Shown one piece after another: positions 5,629 through 6,085 of a stretch of DNA of 6,085 nucleotides. The stretch is from Thermoplasmata archaeon (GTDB lineage: Archaea > Thermoplasmatota > Thermoplasmata > Thermoplasmatales > Thermoplasmataceae): the NCBI GenBank assembly GCA_021850745.1, contig JAJZKX010000124.1, positions 1 to 6,085 of the forward strand. The letters run 5' to 3'. The notes beneath the pieces were generated by a model. That model searched no databases. It was given only the letters and a program-made list of their open reading frames with translations, and had not been told where the DNA came from. Each line of letters opens with the position of its first letter. The stretch's first letter is position 1. Made by a program: the position numbers and the translations under genes.

Positions 5629-6039
5629 TCAGTTGATTGAGATCTCCCCAAGTGCCCTGTCGAAAACCTCCTGAGTGAATTGCAGCAGAGGTTTGAGTTG
5701 TTCCAGATCAAAATGAGAAGTGAACAGCTTTGGGTAAATGTAAGCCCTCTCTATCTTAACCAAATTGAAAAAATTCTTCCTGTTTGCAACCAGATGTTCC
5801 ATAATTGGTGAATTGTCTTTGAGGAGATGCAGCAATCCCCTAATAGAATGAGTGTCCGGAAGTTTTCCGGTCATTATACGGATCCTATACTTCAGCAGGT
5901 ACTCGCAATGGTCATGCAGGGCTGCGGCTGCAAGTACTGATTCCCCCTCTGCGATTAGGCTCTGGGCCTCCTTAAGGCAAAATCGGCTTTGTTGAATTAA
6001 GTTTTCAGGATCTGGCTTTGGATCCAATGGAAGTTTCAA
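5629..6039 (-). CDS. HEPN-domain protein
   Basis: A 136-residue, mostly helical protein. Residues 12-34 (ENLIQQSRFCLKEAQSLIAE) and 35-56 (ALHDHCEYLLKYRIRIMTGK) form the first two helices of a HEPN domain. KLPDTHSIRGLLHLL (59-73) is the typical linker and third helix, and IERAYIYPKLF (96-106) takes the place of the usual 'l..aYi.sRY' segment. HEPN proteins often act as RNases or as partners of a minimal nucleotidyltransferase. Here no R-x4-6-H motif can be found (nearest is R67-x3-H71), so RNase activity is doubtful. No nucleotidyltransferase gene is visible, though one could lie beyond the right edge. The start is TTG at 6039, the first start codon after an upstream stop at 6066-6064, and it sits about 29 bases from a strong TATA box, so the message is probably leaderless. 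Confidence 0.8.
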   Translation of the reverse strand: MKLPLDPKPDPENLIQQSRFCLKEAQSLIAEGESVLAAAALHDHCEYLLKYRIRIMTGKLPDTHSIRGLLHLLKDNSPIMEHLVANRKNFFNLVKIERAYIYPKLFTSHFDLEQLKPLLQFTQEVFDRALGEISIN

Positions 6040-6064
6040 TAAACTAGGGGCTAATGAATTTTTT

Positions 6065-6072
6065 TAATATAA
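6065..6072 (-). promoter_or_regulatory. TATA box of the HEPN gene
   Basis: The minus strand reads TTATATTA, centred about 29 bases upstream of the TTG at 6039. It supports this non-ATG start and shows that the gene has its own promoter instead of following an upstream gene in one message. Confidence 0.6.
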
Positions 6073-6085
6073 TAGGGCAACTCAC

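Noticed and set aside
1..6085. CRISPR array, long tandem repeats or transposon terminal inverted repeats
   Set aside because: I read for repeated blocks and end repeats and saw none that I could support by eye; a computed self-alignment would settle this.

Overview
The window looks like chromosomal DNA from an archaeon, most likely a member of the Thermoplasmatales or a close relative. The evidence is a proline tRNA with archaeal features and no encoded CCA, an archaeal five-helix DUF973-type membrane protein with a zinc ribbon, TATA boxes about 25-30 bases upstream of several start codons (which implies leaderless or nearly leaderless transcripts), Shine-Dalgarno sites only at some genes, and T-rich archaeal-type terminators. 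The assignment rests on gene style, not on a database match.

Layout from left to right: (1) at the left edge, on the minus strand, the first codons of what reads as a GTP-dependent phosphoenolpyruvate carboxykinase gene, with an apparent frameshift before it leaves the window; (2) a minus-strand zinc-ribbon membrane protein (354-1163) with its own TATA box and a T-rich terminator; (3) a plus-strand tRNA-Pro(CGG) at 1300-1372; (4) a minus-strand ACT-domain protein (1492-2181), divergent from (5) a two-gene plus-strand unit, a zinc-free MDR oxidoreductase (2249-3181) and an NTF2/SnoaL-like protein (3240-3581), closed by a T-rich terminator; (6) a convergent minus-strand isocitrate lyase/PEP mutase superfamily enzyme (3694-4554); (7) about 1 kb of decayed sequence (4573-5628); (8) a minus-strand HEPN-domain protein (5629-6039) starting with TTG under a clear TATA box.

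The decayed kilobase holds the C-terminal remnant of a DDE transposase (one frameshift, one internal stop), a small minus-strand gene that appears split by one extra A, and a plus-strand frame cut by a TAG. These are absent from a simple long-ORF view and were found by reading short frames.

The intact genes look like ordinary housekeeping and accessory metabolism: an NAD(P)H-dependent reductase with a small SnoaL-like partner, and a C-C or P-C lyase family enzyme. I see no CRISPR array, no toxin-antitoxin pair complete inside the window, and no convincing new multi-gene system. The items most worth a second look are the two broken small ORFs near 5120-5621 and the HEPN protein without the usual RNase motif.
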